From positions 34,748,001-34,812,000 of the forward strand of contig NC_133561.1 of NCBI RefSeq assembly GCF_048773025.1: a stretch of 64,000 nt of DNA. The letters run 5' to 3'. Each line of letters begins with the position of its first letter. Within the stretch, counting starts at the first letter, position 1. Below the pieces are notes generated by a model. That model was given only the letters and a program-made list of their open reading frames with translations. It was not told where the DNA came from and did not search any database. Made by a program: the position numbers and the translations under genes. The DNA is from Camelus bactrianus. Lineage: Eukaryota; Chordata; Mammalia; Artiodactyla; Camelidae. This document shows positions 49,270 to 62,510 of this stretch, one piece after another.

Positions 49270-52200
49270 GCAGGAGAAACTTTTACTCTGGATTCTCAGT
49301 CTTTTTCCTAGTGCTGGTTTATAGTTCCTGCAGTTTTCACTGTAAAATTGATTTGGAGCAAGTAACTCCCCATATAAATGTATGGTTTGAAGTTTGCAGC
49401 CGAAAAGAAACTTTGTGTTCCCAACAATCTAGATGACGGACGGCTTTCACACACACTTATCTCTCAAAACTCAGTACGTGTAGAGACGTTCGTTCATCTA
49501 GCACCAAGGGAACGGGTAGCAGGAGAAACTTTTACTATGCTTTCTCAGTCTGTTTCTTAGTGCTGTTTGAAGTTCCTGCAGTTTTCACTGTAAAACCGTG
49601 TTGGAGCTAGTACTTCCCCATATATATGTATGGAGTGGAGTTTGCAACTGAAACGAAACTTTGTGTTTCCAACAAGCTAGGTGAAGGACAGCTTTCACAA
49701 AAACATATCTCTCTAAACTGAGCATGAGGAGAGACGTTCGTTCATCTAGCACCAAGGGAACGGGTGGCAGGGTAACTTTTAATCTGGTTTCTCAGTCTGT
49801 TTCCTAGTGGCGGTTTGAAGTTCCTGCAGGTTTCACTGTAAAACTGAGTTGGAGCTTGTAACTCCCCATATATATGTATGGAGTGGAGTTTGCAGCTGAA
49901 AAGAAACTTTGTGTTCCCAACAATATAGATGACGGACGGCTTTGACACACACTTATCACTCAAACCTCAGTACGTGGAGAGACGTTCTTTCATCTATCAC
50001 CAGAGGAACGGGTTGCAGGAGAAACTTTTACTATGCTTTCTCAGTCTGTTTCTTAGTGCCGTTTGATATTCCTGCTGTTTTCACTGTAAAACAGTGTTGG
50101 AAATAGAACCTCCCCATATATCTGTATGGATTGGAGTTTGCAACTGAAAAGAAACTTTGTGTTCCCAACAAGCTGGGTGAAGGTCGGCTTACACACACAA
50201 TTATCTCTCAGAACTGAGCATGTGGAGAGACTTTTGTTCATCTAGCACAAAGGGAACTGTTTGCAAGAGAAACTTTTACTCTGCTTTCTCATTCTGTTTC
50301 CTAGTGCCGGTTTGAAGTTCCTGCAGTTTTCACTGTAAAACCGATTTGGTGCTAGTACCTCCCCATATATATGTATGGAGTGGGGTTTGCAACTGAAAAG
50401 AAACTTTACGTTCCCAACAAGCTAGATGAAAGACGGCTTTCACACACATTTATCACTCTAATCTCAGTATGTGGAGAGACGATCGTTCATCTAGCACCAA
50501 GGGAACGGTTTGCAAGAGAAACTTTTACTCTGCTTTGTCAGTTTTTTCTTAGTCCCTGTTTGAAGTTCCTGAAGGTTTCACTGTAAAAGCGAGTTGGAGC
50601 AAGTACCTCCCCATATATATGTATGCAGTGGGCTTTGCAACTGAAAAGAAACTTTGTGTTCCCAACAAGCTAGGTGAAGGACTGCTTTAACACACATATA
50701 TAACTCAGAACTGAGCATGTGGAGATACATTCGTTCAGCTAGCAAAAATGGAACGGTTTGCAGGAGATACTTCTTCTCTGCTTTCTCAGTCTTTTTCCAT
50801 GCTCCGGATTGTAGATCCTGTATTTTTCACTTTAAAGTCGAGATGGAGCTTGTAACTCCCCATATATATGTATGGAGTGAGTTTTTCAACTGAATAGAAA
50901 CTATGTTTTCCCAACAAGATAGATGAAGGACGGCTTTCACACACATTTATCACTCTGAACTGAGCATTTGGAGAGGCTTTCGTTCATCTAGCACCAAGGG
51001 AACGGGTTGCAGGAAAAACTTGTACTCTGCTTTCTCATTCTGTTTCCTAGTGCCGGTTTGAAGTTCTGGCAGTTTTCATTGTAAAAATGAGTTGGAGCTT
51101 GTACCTCCACATATATATGTATGGGTTGGGGTTTGCAACTGAAAAGAAACTTCGTGTTCCCAACAAGCTAGTTGAAGGATGGCTTTCAAACCCATTTATC
51201 TCTCTAAACTCAGTATGTGGAGAGACGTTCGTTCACCTAGCACCAAGGGAACGGGTTGCAGGAGAATCTTTTACTCTGCTTTCTCAGTATTTTTCCTAGT
51301 GCCGGTTTGATGTTCCTGCAGTTTTCACTCTACAACAGAATTTTAGCTAGTACCTCCCCATACATCCCTATGGATTGGAGTTTGCAACTGAAAAGCAACT
51401 TTGTGTTCTCAACAAGCTAGGAGAAGGACGGCTTTCACACACAATTATTTCTCAGAAATAAATATGTGGAGAGACTTTCGTTCATCTAGAACCAAGGGAA
51501 TGGTTTGCAGGAGAAACTTTTACTCTGCTTTCTCAGTCTGTTTCCTAGTTCCGGTGTGATATTCCTCCAGTTTTCACTGTAAAACCGAGTTGGAGAAAGT
51601 ACCACCCCATATATCTGTATGGAGTGGAGTTGGCAACTGAAAAGAAACTTTGTGTTCCCAACAAGCTAGGTGAAGGACGGCTTTCACACACACTTATTTC
51701 TCAGAAATGAGCATGTGAAGAGACGTTCGTTCATCTAGCAACAAGGGAAAGTGTTGCAGGAGAAAATTTTACTCTGCTTTCTCAGTCTGTTTCCTAGTGT
51801 CTTTTTGAAGTTCCTGCATTTTCACTGTAAAACCGAGTTGGAGCTAGTATTTACCCATATATCTGTATGGAGCAGTGTTTGCAACTGAATAGAAACTATG
51901 GGTTCCCAACAACTAGATGAAGGACGGTTTTCACACACAATTATTTCTCAGAACTGAGCATGTGAAGAGACGTTCGTTCATCTAGCACAAATTGAAAGGT
52001 TTACAGGGGAAATTTTACTCTGATTTCTCAGTCTGTTTCTTAGTCCCTGTTTGAATTTCCTGCAGTTATCACTGTAAAACCGTGTTGGAGCTAGTAACTC
52101 CCCGTATATATGTATGGAGTGGAGTTGGCAACTGAAAAGAAACTTTGTGTTCCCAACAAGATAGGTGAAGGACGGCTTTCACACACACTTATTTCTCAGA

Positions 52201-54485
52201 ACTGATCATGTGAAGAGACGTTCGTTCATCTAGCACCAAGGGAACTGTTTGCAGGAGAAACTTGTACTCTGCTTTCTCAGTGTGTTTCCTAGTGCCGGTT
52301 TGTCGTTCCTGCACTTTTCACTGTAATATAGAGTTGGGGCTAGTAACACCCCATATATATGTATGGCGTGGATTTTTCAACTGAATAGAAACTATGGGTT
52401 CCCAACAACTAGATGAAGGACGGTTTTCACACACAATTATTTCTCAGAACTGAGCATGTGAAGAGACGTTCGTTCATCTAGCACCAATGGAACGTTTTGC
52501 AGGAGAAACTTTTACTCTGATTTCTCAGTCTGTTTCTTAGTCCCTGTTTCAAGTTCCTGCAGTTTTCAGTGTAAAATGGAGTTGGAGCTAGTATCTCCCC
52601 ATATATATGTATGGACTGGAGTTTGCCACTGGAAAGAAACTTTGTGTTCCCAACAAGCTTGGTGAAGGAAGGCTTTCACACACACTTATCTCTCAGAACT
52701 TAGCAAGTGAACAGACGTTCATTCATATAGCACCAAGGGAACGGGTTGCAGGAGAAATTTTACTCTGATTTCTCAGTCTTTTTCTTATTCCCTGTTTGAA
52801 TTTGCTTAAGTTTTCACTGTAAAATCGATTTGGAGCTTGTACATCCCCATATAACTTTATGGAGTGGAGTTGGCAACTGAAAAGAAACTTTGTTTTCCCA
52901 ACAAGCTTGGTGAAGGAAGGCTTTCACACACAATTATCTCTCAGAACTTAGCAAGTGGACAGACGTTCATTCATATAGCACCAAGGGAACGGGTTGCAGG
53001 AGAAACTTTTACTCTGCTTTCTCAGTCTGTTTCCTAGTGCCAGTGTGAAGTTCCTGCAGTTTCCACTGTAAAACCGAGTTGGAGCTAATACCACCCCATA
53101 TATATGTATGGAGTGGAGTTGGCAACTGAAAAGTAACTTTGTGTTCCCAACAAGATAGGTGAAGGACGGCTTTCACACACAATTATTTCTCAGAACTGAG
53201 CATGTGGAGATGCTTTCGTTCATCTAAAACCAAGGGAACGGTTTGCAGGAGAAACTTTTACTCTGCTTTCTCAGTCTGTTTCCTAATGCCGGTTTGTAGT
53301 TCCTGCACTTTTCACTGTAATATTGAGTTGGGGCTAGTAACACCCCATGTATATGTATGGAGTGGAGTTTTCAACTGAATAGAAACTATGGGTTCCCAAC
53401 AAGCTAGATGAAGGACGGCTTTCACACCCATTTATCTCTCTAAATTCAGTATGTGAAGAGACGTTCGTTCAACTAGAACCAATGGAACGGTTTGCAGGAG
53501 AAACTTTTACTCTTATTTCTCAGTCTGTTACTTACTCCCTGTTTGAAGTTCCTGCAGTTTTCACTGTAAAACCGAGTTGGAGCTTGTACCTCCCCATATA
53601 TATGTATGGAGTGGAGTTTGCAAGTGAAAAGAAACATTGTGTTCCCTACAAGTTAGGTGAAGGACGGCTTTAACACTCACATATCACTCAGAACTGAGCA
53701 TGTGGAGAGACCTTCGTTCAGCTAGCAAAAATGGAACGGTTTGCAGGAGAAACTTGTACTCTGCTTTCTCAGTCTGTTTCCTAGTACCGGTGTGAAGTTC
53801 CGGCAGTTTTCACTGTAAAAATTAGTTGGAGCTTGTACCTCCACATATATATGTATGGATTGGGGTTTGCAACTGAAAAGAAACTTTGTGTTCCCAAAAA
53901 GCTAGTTGAAGAATGTCTTTCACACCCATTTATCTCTCTAAACTCAGTATGTGGAGAGACGTTCATTCAGCTAGCACAAAGGGAACGGGTTTCAGGAGAA
54001 TCTTTTACTGTTTCTCAGTCTTTTTCTTATTCCCTGTTTGAAGTTGCTGCAGTTTTCACTGTAAAACAGATTTGGAGGTTGTACCTCCCATATAACTTTA
54101 TGGAGTGGAGTTGGCAACTGAAAAGATACTTTGTGTTCCCAACAAGCTTGGTGAAGAAAGGCTTTCACACACAATTATCTCTCAGAACTTAGCAAGTGGA
54201 CAGACTTTCGTTCATATAGCACGAAGGGAACGGGTTGCAGCAGAATCTTTTACTCTGCTTTCTCAGTCTGTTTCGTAGTGCCAGTGTGAAGTTCCTGCAT
54301 TTTTCACTGTAAAACCGAGTTGGAGCTTGTACCACCCCATATATATGTATGGATTGGAGTTGGCAACTGAAAAGAAACTTTGTTTTCCCAACAAGATATG
54401 TGAAGGACGGCTTTCACACACACTTATTTCTCAGAACTGAGCATGTGGAGAGACTTTCGTTCATCTAGCACCAAGGGAACGGGTA
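49270..54485. repeat. HOR family C, copy 1: 21-monomer unit (5,216 bp)
   Basis: The monomer with GGTTTGAAGTTTGCAGCCG near 49,382 recurs at 54,598 and 59,814, exactly 5,216 and 10,432 bp later. Other matching markers are the GACGATCGTTC monomer, the AATTTTAGCTAG monomer with CATACATCCCTATGG, and the CTTTTTGAAG monomer with a shortened CCTGCATTTTCAC. The left edge is near 49,270, after which the GGATTCTCAG variant is shared. This copy differs from copies 2 and 3 at scattered single bases, for example CATATAAATG against CATATATATG. Confidence 0.83.
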
Positions 54486-57400
54486 GCAGGAGAAACTTTT
54501 ACTCTGGATTCTCAGTCTGTTTCCTAGTGCTGGTTTATAGTTCCTGCAGTTTTCACTGTAAAATTGATTTGGAGCAAGTAACTCCCCATATATATGTATG
54601 GTTTGAAGTTTGCAGCCGAAAAGAAACTTTGTGTTCCCAACAATCTAGATGACGGACGGATTTCACACACACTTATCTCTCAAAACTCAGTACGTGTAGA
54701 GACGTTCGTTCATCTAGCACCATGGGAACGGGTAGCAGGAGAAACTTTTACTATGCTTTCTCAGTCTGTTTCTTAGTGCTGTTTGAAGTTCCTGCAGTTT
54801 TCACTGTAAAACCGTGTTGGAGCTAGTACTTCCCCATATATATGTATGGAGTGGAGTTTGCAACTGAAACGAAACTTTGTGTTTCCAACAAGCTAGATGA
54901 AGGACAGCTTTCACAAAAACATATCTCTCTAAACTGAGCATGAGGAGAGACGTTCGTTCATCTAGCACCAAGGGAACGGGTGGCAGGTTAACTTTTAATC
55001 TGGTTTCTCAGTCTGTTTCCTAGTGGCGGTTTGAAGTTCCTGCAGGTTTCACTGTAAAACTGAGTTGGAGCTTGTAAATCCCCATATATATGTATGGAGT
55101 GGAGTTTGCAGCTGAAAAGAATCTTTGTGTTCCCAACAATATAGATGACGGACGGCTTTGACACACACTTATCTCTCAAACATCAGTACGTGGAGAGACG
55201 TTCGTTCATCTATCACCAGAGGAACGGGTTGCAGGAGAAACTTTTACTATGCTTTCTCAGTCTGTTTCTTAGTGCCGTTTGATATTCCTGCTGTTTTCAC
55301 TGTAAAACAGTGTTGGAAATAGTACCTCCCCATATATCTGTATGGATTGGAGTTTGCAACTGAAAAGAAACTTTGAGTTCCCAAGAAGGTAGGTGAAGGT
55401 CGGCTTTCACACACAATTATCTCTCAGAACTGAGCATGTGGAGAGACGTTCGTTCATCTAGCACAAAGGGAACGGTTTGCAAGAGAAACTTTTACTCTGC
55501 TTTCTCATTCTGTTTCCTAGTGCCGGTTTGAAGTTCCTGCAGTTTTCACTGTAAAACCGATTTGGTGCTAGTACCTCCCCATATATATATATGGAGTGGG
55601 GTTTGCAACTGAAAAGAAACTTTACGTTCCCAACAAGCTAGATGAAAGACGGCTTTCACACACATTTATCACTCTAATCTCAGTATGTGGAGAGACGATC
55701 GTTCATCTAGCACCAAGGGAACGGTTTGCAAGAGAAACTGTTACTCTGCTTTGTCAGTTTTTTCTTAGTCCCTGTTTGAAGTTCCTGGAGGTTTCACTGT
55801 AAAACCGAGTTGGAGCAAGTACCCCCCCATATATATGTATGGAGTGGGCTTTGCAACTGAAAAGAAACTTTGTGTTCCCAACAAGCTAGGTGAAGGACTG
55901 CTTTAACACACATATATAACTCAGAACTGAGCATGTGGAGAGACATTCGTTCAGCTAGCAAAAATGGAACGGTTTGCAAGAGATACTTGTTCTCTGCTTT
56001 CTCAGTCTTTTTCCATGCTCCGGATTGTAGATCCTGTATTTTACACTTTAAAGTCGAGATGGAGCTTGTATCTCCCCATATATATGTATGGAGTGAGTTT
56101 TTCAACTGAATAGAAACTATGTTTTCCCAACAAGATAGATGAAGGACGGCTTTCACACACATTTATCACTCTGAACTGAGCATTTGGAGAGGCTTTCGTT
56201 CATCTAGCACCAAGGGAACAGGTTGCAGGAAAAACTTGTACTCTGCTTTCTCATTCTGTTTCCTAGTGCCGGTTTGAAGTTCTGGCAGTTTTCATTGTAA
56301 AAATGAGTTGGAGCTTGTACCTCCACATATATATGTATGGGTTGGGGTTTGCAACTGAAAAGAAACTTCGTGTTCCCAACAAGCTAGTTGAAGGATGGCT
56401 TTCAAACCCATTTATCTCTCTAAACTCAGTATGTGGAGAGACGTTCGTTCATCTAGCACCAAGGGAACGGGTTGCAGGAGAATCTTTTACTCTGCTTTCT
56501 CAGTATTTTTCCTAGTGCCGGTTTGATGTTCCTGCAGTTTTCACTCTACAACAGAATTTTAGCTAGTACCTCCCCATACATCCCTATGGATTGGAGTTTG
56601 CAACTGAAAAGCAACTTTGTGTTCTCAACAAGCTAGGAGAAGGACGGCTTTCACACACAATTATTTCTCAGAAATTAATATGTGGAGAGACTTTCGTTCA
56701 TCTAGAACCAAGGGAATGGTTTGCAGGAGAAACTTTTACTCTGCTTTCTCAGTCTGTTTCCTAGTTCCGGTGTGATATTCCTCCAGTTTTCACTGTAAAA
56801 CCGAGTTGGAGAAAGTACCACCCCATATATCTGTATGGAGTGGAGTTGGCAACTGAAAAGAAACTTTGTGTTCCCAACAAGCTAGGTGAAGGACGGCTTT
56901 CACACACACTTATTTCTCAGAAATGAGCATGTGAAGAGACGTTCGTTCATCTAGCAACAAGGGAAAGTGTTGCAGGAGAAAATTTTACTCTGCTTTCTCA
57001 GTCTGTTTCCTAGTGTCTTTTTGAAGTTCCTGCATTTTCACTGTAAAACCGAGTTGGAGCTAGTATTTACCCATATATCTGTATGGAGCAGTGTTTGCAA
57101 CTGAATAGAAACTATGGGTTCCCAACAACTAGATGAAGGACGGTTTTCACACACAATTATTTCTCAGAACTGAGCATGTGAAGAGACGTTCGTTCATCTA
57201 GCACAAATTGAAAGGTTTACAGGGGAAATTTTACTCTGATTTCTCAGTCTGTTTCTTAGTCCCTGTTTGAATTTCCTGCAGTTATCACTGTAAAACCGTG
57301 TTGGAGCTAGTAACTCCCCGTATATATGTATGGAGTGGAGTTGGCAACTGAAAAGAAACTTTGTGTTCCCAACAAGATAGGTGAAGGACGGCTTTCACAC

Positions 57401-59701
57401 ACACTTATTTCTCAGAACTGATCATGTGAAGAGACGTTCGTTCATCTAGCACCAAGGAAACTGTTTGCAGGAGAAACTTGTACTCTGCTTTCTCAGTGTG
57501 TTTCCTAGTGCCGGTTTGTCGTTCCTGCACTTTTCACTGTAATATAGAGTTGGGGCTAGTAACACCCCATATATATGTATGGCGTAGATTTTTCAACTGA
57601 ATAGAAACTATGGGTTCCCAACAACTAGATGAAGGACGGTTTTCACACACAATTATTTCTCAGAACTGAGCATGTGAAGAGACGTTCGTTCATCTAGCAC
57701 CAATGGAACGGTTTGCAGGAGAAACTTTTACTCTGATTTCTCAGTCTGTTTCTTAGTCCCTGTTTCAAGTTCCTGCAGTTTTCAGTGTAAAATGGAGTTG
57801 GAGCTAGTATCTCCCCATATATATGTATGGACTGGAGTTTGCCACTGGAAAGAAACTTTGTGTTCCCAACAAGCTTGGTGAAGGAAGGCTTTCACACACA
57901 CTTATCTCTCAAAACTTAGCAAGTGAACAGACGTTCATTCATATAGCACCAAGGGAACGGGTTGCAGGAGAAATTTTACTCTGATTTCTCAGTCTTTTTC
58001 TTATTCCCTGTTTGAATTTGCTTAAGTTTTCACTGTAAAATCGATTTGGAGCTTGTACATCCCCATATAACTTTATGGAGTGGAGTTGGCAACTGAAAAG
58101 AAACTTTGTTTTCCCAACAAGCTTGGTGAAGGAAGGCTTTCACACACAATTATCTCTCAGAACTTAGCAAGTGGACAGACGTTCATTCATATAGCACCAA
58201 GGGAACGGGTTGCAGGAGAAACTTTTACTCTGCTTTCTCAGTCTGTTTCCTAGTGCCAGTGTGAAGTTCCTGCAGTTTCCACTGTAAAACCGAGTTGGAG
58301 CTAATACCACCCCATATATATGTATGGAGTGGAGTTGGCAACTGAAAAGTAACTTTGTGTTCCCAACAAGATAGGTGAAGGACGGCTTTCACACACAATT
58401 ATTTCTCAGAACTGAGCATGTGGAGATGCTTTCGTTCATCTAAAACCAAGGGAACGGTTTGCAGGAGAAACTTTTACTCTGCTTTCTCAGTCTGTTTCCT
58501 AATGCCGGTTTGTAGTTCCTGCACTTTTCACTGTAATATTGAGTTGGGGCTAGTAACACCCCATGTATATGTATGGAGTGGAGTTTTCAACTGAATAGAA
58601 ACTATGGGTTCCCAACAAGCTAGATGAAGGACGGCTTTCACACCCATTTATCTCTCTAAATTCAGTATGTGAAGAGACGTTCGTTCAACTAGAACCAATG
58701 GAACGGTTTGCAGGAGAAACTTTTACTCTTATTTCTCAGTCTGTTACTTACTCCCTGTTTGAAGCTCCTGCAGTTTTCACTGTAAAACCGAGTTGGAGCT
58801 TGTACCTCCCCATATATATGTATGGAGTGGAGTTTGCAAGTGAAAAGAAACATTGTGTTCCCTACAAGTTAGGTGAAGGACGGCTTTAACACTCACATAT
58901 CACTCAGAACTGAGCATGTGGAGAGACCTTCGTTCAGCTAGCAAAAATGGAACGGTTTGCAGGAGAAACTTGTACTCTGCTTTCTCAGTCTGTTTCCTAG
59001 TACCGGTGTGAAGTTCCGGCAGTTTTCACTGTAAAAATTAGTTGGAGCTTGTACCTCCACATATATATGTATGGATTGGGGTTTGCAACTGAAAAGAAAC
59101 TTTGTGTTCCCAAAAAGCTAGTTGAAGAATGTCTTTCACACCCATTTATCTCTCTAAACTCAGTATGTGGAGAGACGTTCATTCAGCTAGCACAAAGGGA
59201 ACGGGTTTCAGGAGAATCTTTTACTGTTTCTCAGTCTTTTTCTTATTCCCTGTTTGAAGTTGCTGCAGTTTTCACTGTAAAACAGATTTGGAGGTTGTAC
59301 CTCCCATATAACTTTATGGAGTGGAGTTGGCAACTGAAAAGATACTTTGTGTTTCCAACAAGCTTGGTGAAGAAAGGCTTTCACACACAATTATCTCTCA
59401 GAACTTAGCAAGTGGACAGACTTTCGTTCATATAGCACGAAGGGAACGGGTTGCAGCAGAATCTTTTACTCTGCTTTCTCAGTCTGTTTCGTAGTGCCAG
59501 TGTGAAGTTCCTGCATTTTTCACTGTAAAACCGAGTTGGAGCTTGTACCACCCCATATATATGTATGGATTGGAGTTGGCAACTGAAAAGAAACTTTGTT
59601 TTCCCAACAAGATATGTGAAGGACTGCTTTCACACACACTTATTTCTCAGAACTGAGCATGTGGAGAGACGTTCGTTCATCTAGCACCAAGGGAACGGGT
59701 A
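54486..59701. repeat. HOR family C, copy 2: 21-monomer unit (5,216 bp)
   Basis: Near-identical to copy 1 at a constant offset of 5,216 bp. Over 1 kb compared by eye between copies 1 and 2 (53.4-54.4 and 58.6-59.6 kb) I noticed only about two base changes, GTTCCTGCAG to GCTCCTGCAG and GTTCCCAAC to GTTTCCAAC. This level of identity implies a recent duplication or ongoing homogenisation. Confidence 0.84.
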
Positions 59702-62510
59702 GCAGGAGAAACTTTTACTCTGGATTCTCAGTCTGTTTCCTAGTGCTGGTTTATAGTTCCTGCAGTTTTCACTGTAAAATTGATTTGGAGCAAGTAACTC
59801 CCCATATATATGTATGGTTTGAAGTTTGCAGCCGAAAAGAAACTTTGTGTTCCCAACAATCTAGATGACGGACGGATTTCACACACACTTATCTCTCAAA
59901 ACTCAGTACGTGTAGAGACGTTCGTTCATCTAGCACCATGGGAACGGGTAGCAGGAGAAACTTTTACTATGCTTTCTCAGTCTGTTTCTTAGTGCTGTTT
60001 GAAGTTCCTGCAGTTTTCACTGTAAAACCGTGTTGGAGCTAGTACTTCCCCATATATATGTATGGAGTGGAGTTTGCAACTGAAACGAAACTTTGTGTTT
60101 CCAACAAGCTAGGTGAAGGACAGCTTTCACAAAAACATATCTCTCTAAACTGAGCATGAGGAGAGACGTTCGTTCATCTAGCACCAAGGGAACGGGTGGC
60201 AGGGTAACTTTTAATCTGGTTTCTCAGTCTGTTTCCTAGTGGCGGTTTGAAGTTCCTGCAGGTTTCACTGTAAAACTGAGTTGGAGCTTGTAACTCCCCA
60301 TATATATGTATGGAGTGGAGTTTGCAGCTGAAAAGAAACTTTGTGTTCCCAACAATATAGATGACGGACGGCTTTGACACACACTTATCTCTCAAACCTC
60401 AGTATGTGGAGAGACGTTCGTTCATCTATCACCAGAGGAACGGGTTGCAGGAGAAACTTTTACTATGCTTTCTCAGTCTGTTTCTTAGTGCCGTTTGATA
60501 TTCCTGCTGTTTTCACTGTAAAACAGTGTTGGAAATAGTACCTCCCCATATATCTGTATGGATTGGAGTTTGCAACTAAAAAGAAACATTGTGTTCCCAA
60601 GAAGGTAGGTGAAGGTCGGCTTTCACACACAATTATCTCTCAGAACTGAGCATGTGGAGAGACGTTCGTTCATCTAGCACAAAGGGAACGGTTTGCAAGA
60701 GAAACTTTTACTCTGCTTTCTCATTCTGTTTCCTAGTGCCGGTTTGAAGTTCCTGCAGTTTTCACTGTAAAACCGATTTGGTGCTAGTACCTCCCCATAT
60801 ATATATATGGAGTGGGGTTTGCAACTGAAAAGAAACTTTACGTTCCCAACAAGCTAGATGAAAAACGGATTTCACACACATTTATCACTCTAATCTCAGT
60901 ATGTGGAGAGACGATCGTTCATCTAGCACCAAGGGAACGGTTTGCAAGAGAAACTTTTACTCTGCTTTGTCAGTTTTTTCTTACTCCCTGTTTGAAGTTC
61001 CTGGAGGTTTCACTGTAAAACCGAGTTGGAGCAAGTACCCCCCCATATATATGTATGGATTGGGCTTTGCAACTGAAAAGAAACTTTGTGTTCCCAACAA
61101 GCTAGGTGAAGGACTGCTTTAACACACATATATAACTCAGAACTGAGCATGTGGAGAGACATTCGTTCAGCTAGCAAAAATGGAACGGTTAGCAAGACAT
61201 ACTTGTTCTCTGCTTTCTCAGTCTTTTTCCATGCTTCGGATTGTAGATCCTGTATTTTTCACTTTAAAGTCGAGATGGAGCTTGTATCTCCCCATATATA
61301 TGTATGGAGTGAGTTTTTCAACTGAATAGAAACTATGTTTTCCCAACAAGATAGATGAAGGACGGCTTTCACACACATTTATCACTCTGAACTGAGCATT
61401 TGGAGAGGCTTTCGTTCATCTAGCACCAAGGGAACGGGTTGCAGGAAAAACTTGTACTCTGCTTTCTCATTCTGTTTCCTAGTGCCGGTTTGAAGTTCTG
61501 GCAGTTTTCATTGTAAAAATGAGTTGGAGCTTGTACCTCCACATATATATGTATGGATTGGGGTTTGCAACTGAAAAGAAACTTCGTGTTCCCAAAAAGC
61601 TAGTTGAAGGATGGCTTTCAAACCCATTTATCCCTCTAAACTCAGTATGTGGAGAGACATTCGTTCATCTAGCACCAAGGGAACGGGTTGCAGGAGAAAC
61701 TTTTACTCTGCTTTCTCAGTCTTTTTCCTAGTGCCAGTTTGATGTTCCTGCAGTTTTCACTCTACTACAGAATTTTAGTTAGTACCTCCCCATACATCCC
61801 TATGGATTGGAGTTTGCAACTGAAAAGCAACTTTGTGTACTCAATAAGCAAGGAGAAGGACGGCTTTCACACACAATTATTTCTCAGAAATAAATATGTG
61901 GAGAGATTTTCGTTCATCTAGAACCAAGGGAATGGTTTGCAGGAGAAACTTTTACTCTGCTTTCTCAGTCTGTTTCCTAGTTCCGGTGTGATATTCCTCC
62001 AGTTTTCACTGTAAAACCGAGTTGGAGAAAGTACCACCCCATATATCTGTATGGAGTGGAGTTGGCAACTGAAAAGAAACTTTGTGTTCCCAACAAGCTA
62101 GGTGAAGGACGGCTTTCACACACAATTATTTCTCAGAAATGAGCATGTGAAGAGACGTTCGTTCATCTAGCAACAAGGGAAAGTGTTGCAGGAGAAAATT
62201 TTACTCTGCTTTCTCAGTCTGTTTCCTAGTGTCTTTTTGAAGTTCCTGCATTTTCACTGTAAAACCGAGTTGGAGCTAGTATTTACCCATATATCTGTAT
62301 GGATTAATGTTTGCAACCGAAAAGAAATTTAGTGTTCCCAACAAGCTAGATGAAGGACGGATTTCACACACAATTATTTCTCAGAACTGAGCATGTGAAG
62401 AGACGTTCGTTCATCTAGCACAAATTGAAAGGTTTGCAGGGGAAATTTTACTCTGATTTCTCAGTCTGTTTCTTAGTCCCTGTTTGGATTTCCTGCAGTT
62501 TTCACTGTAA
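59702..62510. repeat. HOR family C, copy 3: partial (about 11 monomers)
   Basis: Follows copies 1 and 2 at an offset of 5,216 bp up to about 62,510. Differences from the other copies increase near its end. At about 62,306 it reads GATTAATGTTTGCAACCG where they read GAGCAGTGTTTGCAACTG, and it lacks the ATGGGTTCCC feature they carry next. After 62,510 it departs completely (ACTGATTTGGAGATAG against CCGTGTTGGAGCTAG). Decay toward the right edge fits the edge of an amplified block. Confidence 0.8.

Noticed and set aside
53833-54192. 119-codon plus-strand open frame, repeated at 59,049-59,408
   Set aside because: It is the common 60-codon monomer frame read through into the next monomer where unit length happens to keep phase. 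There is no sign of a gene.
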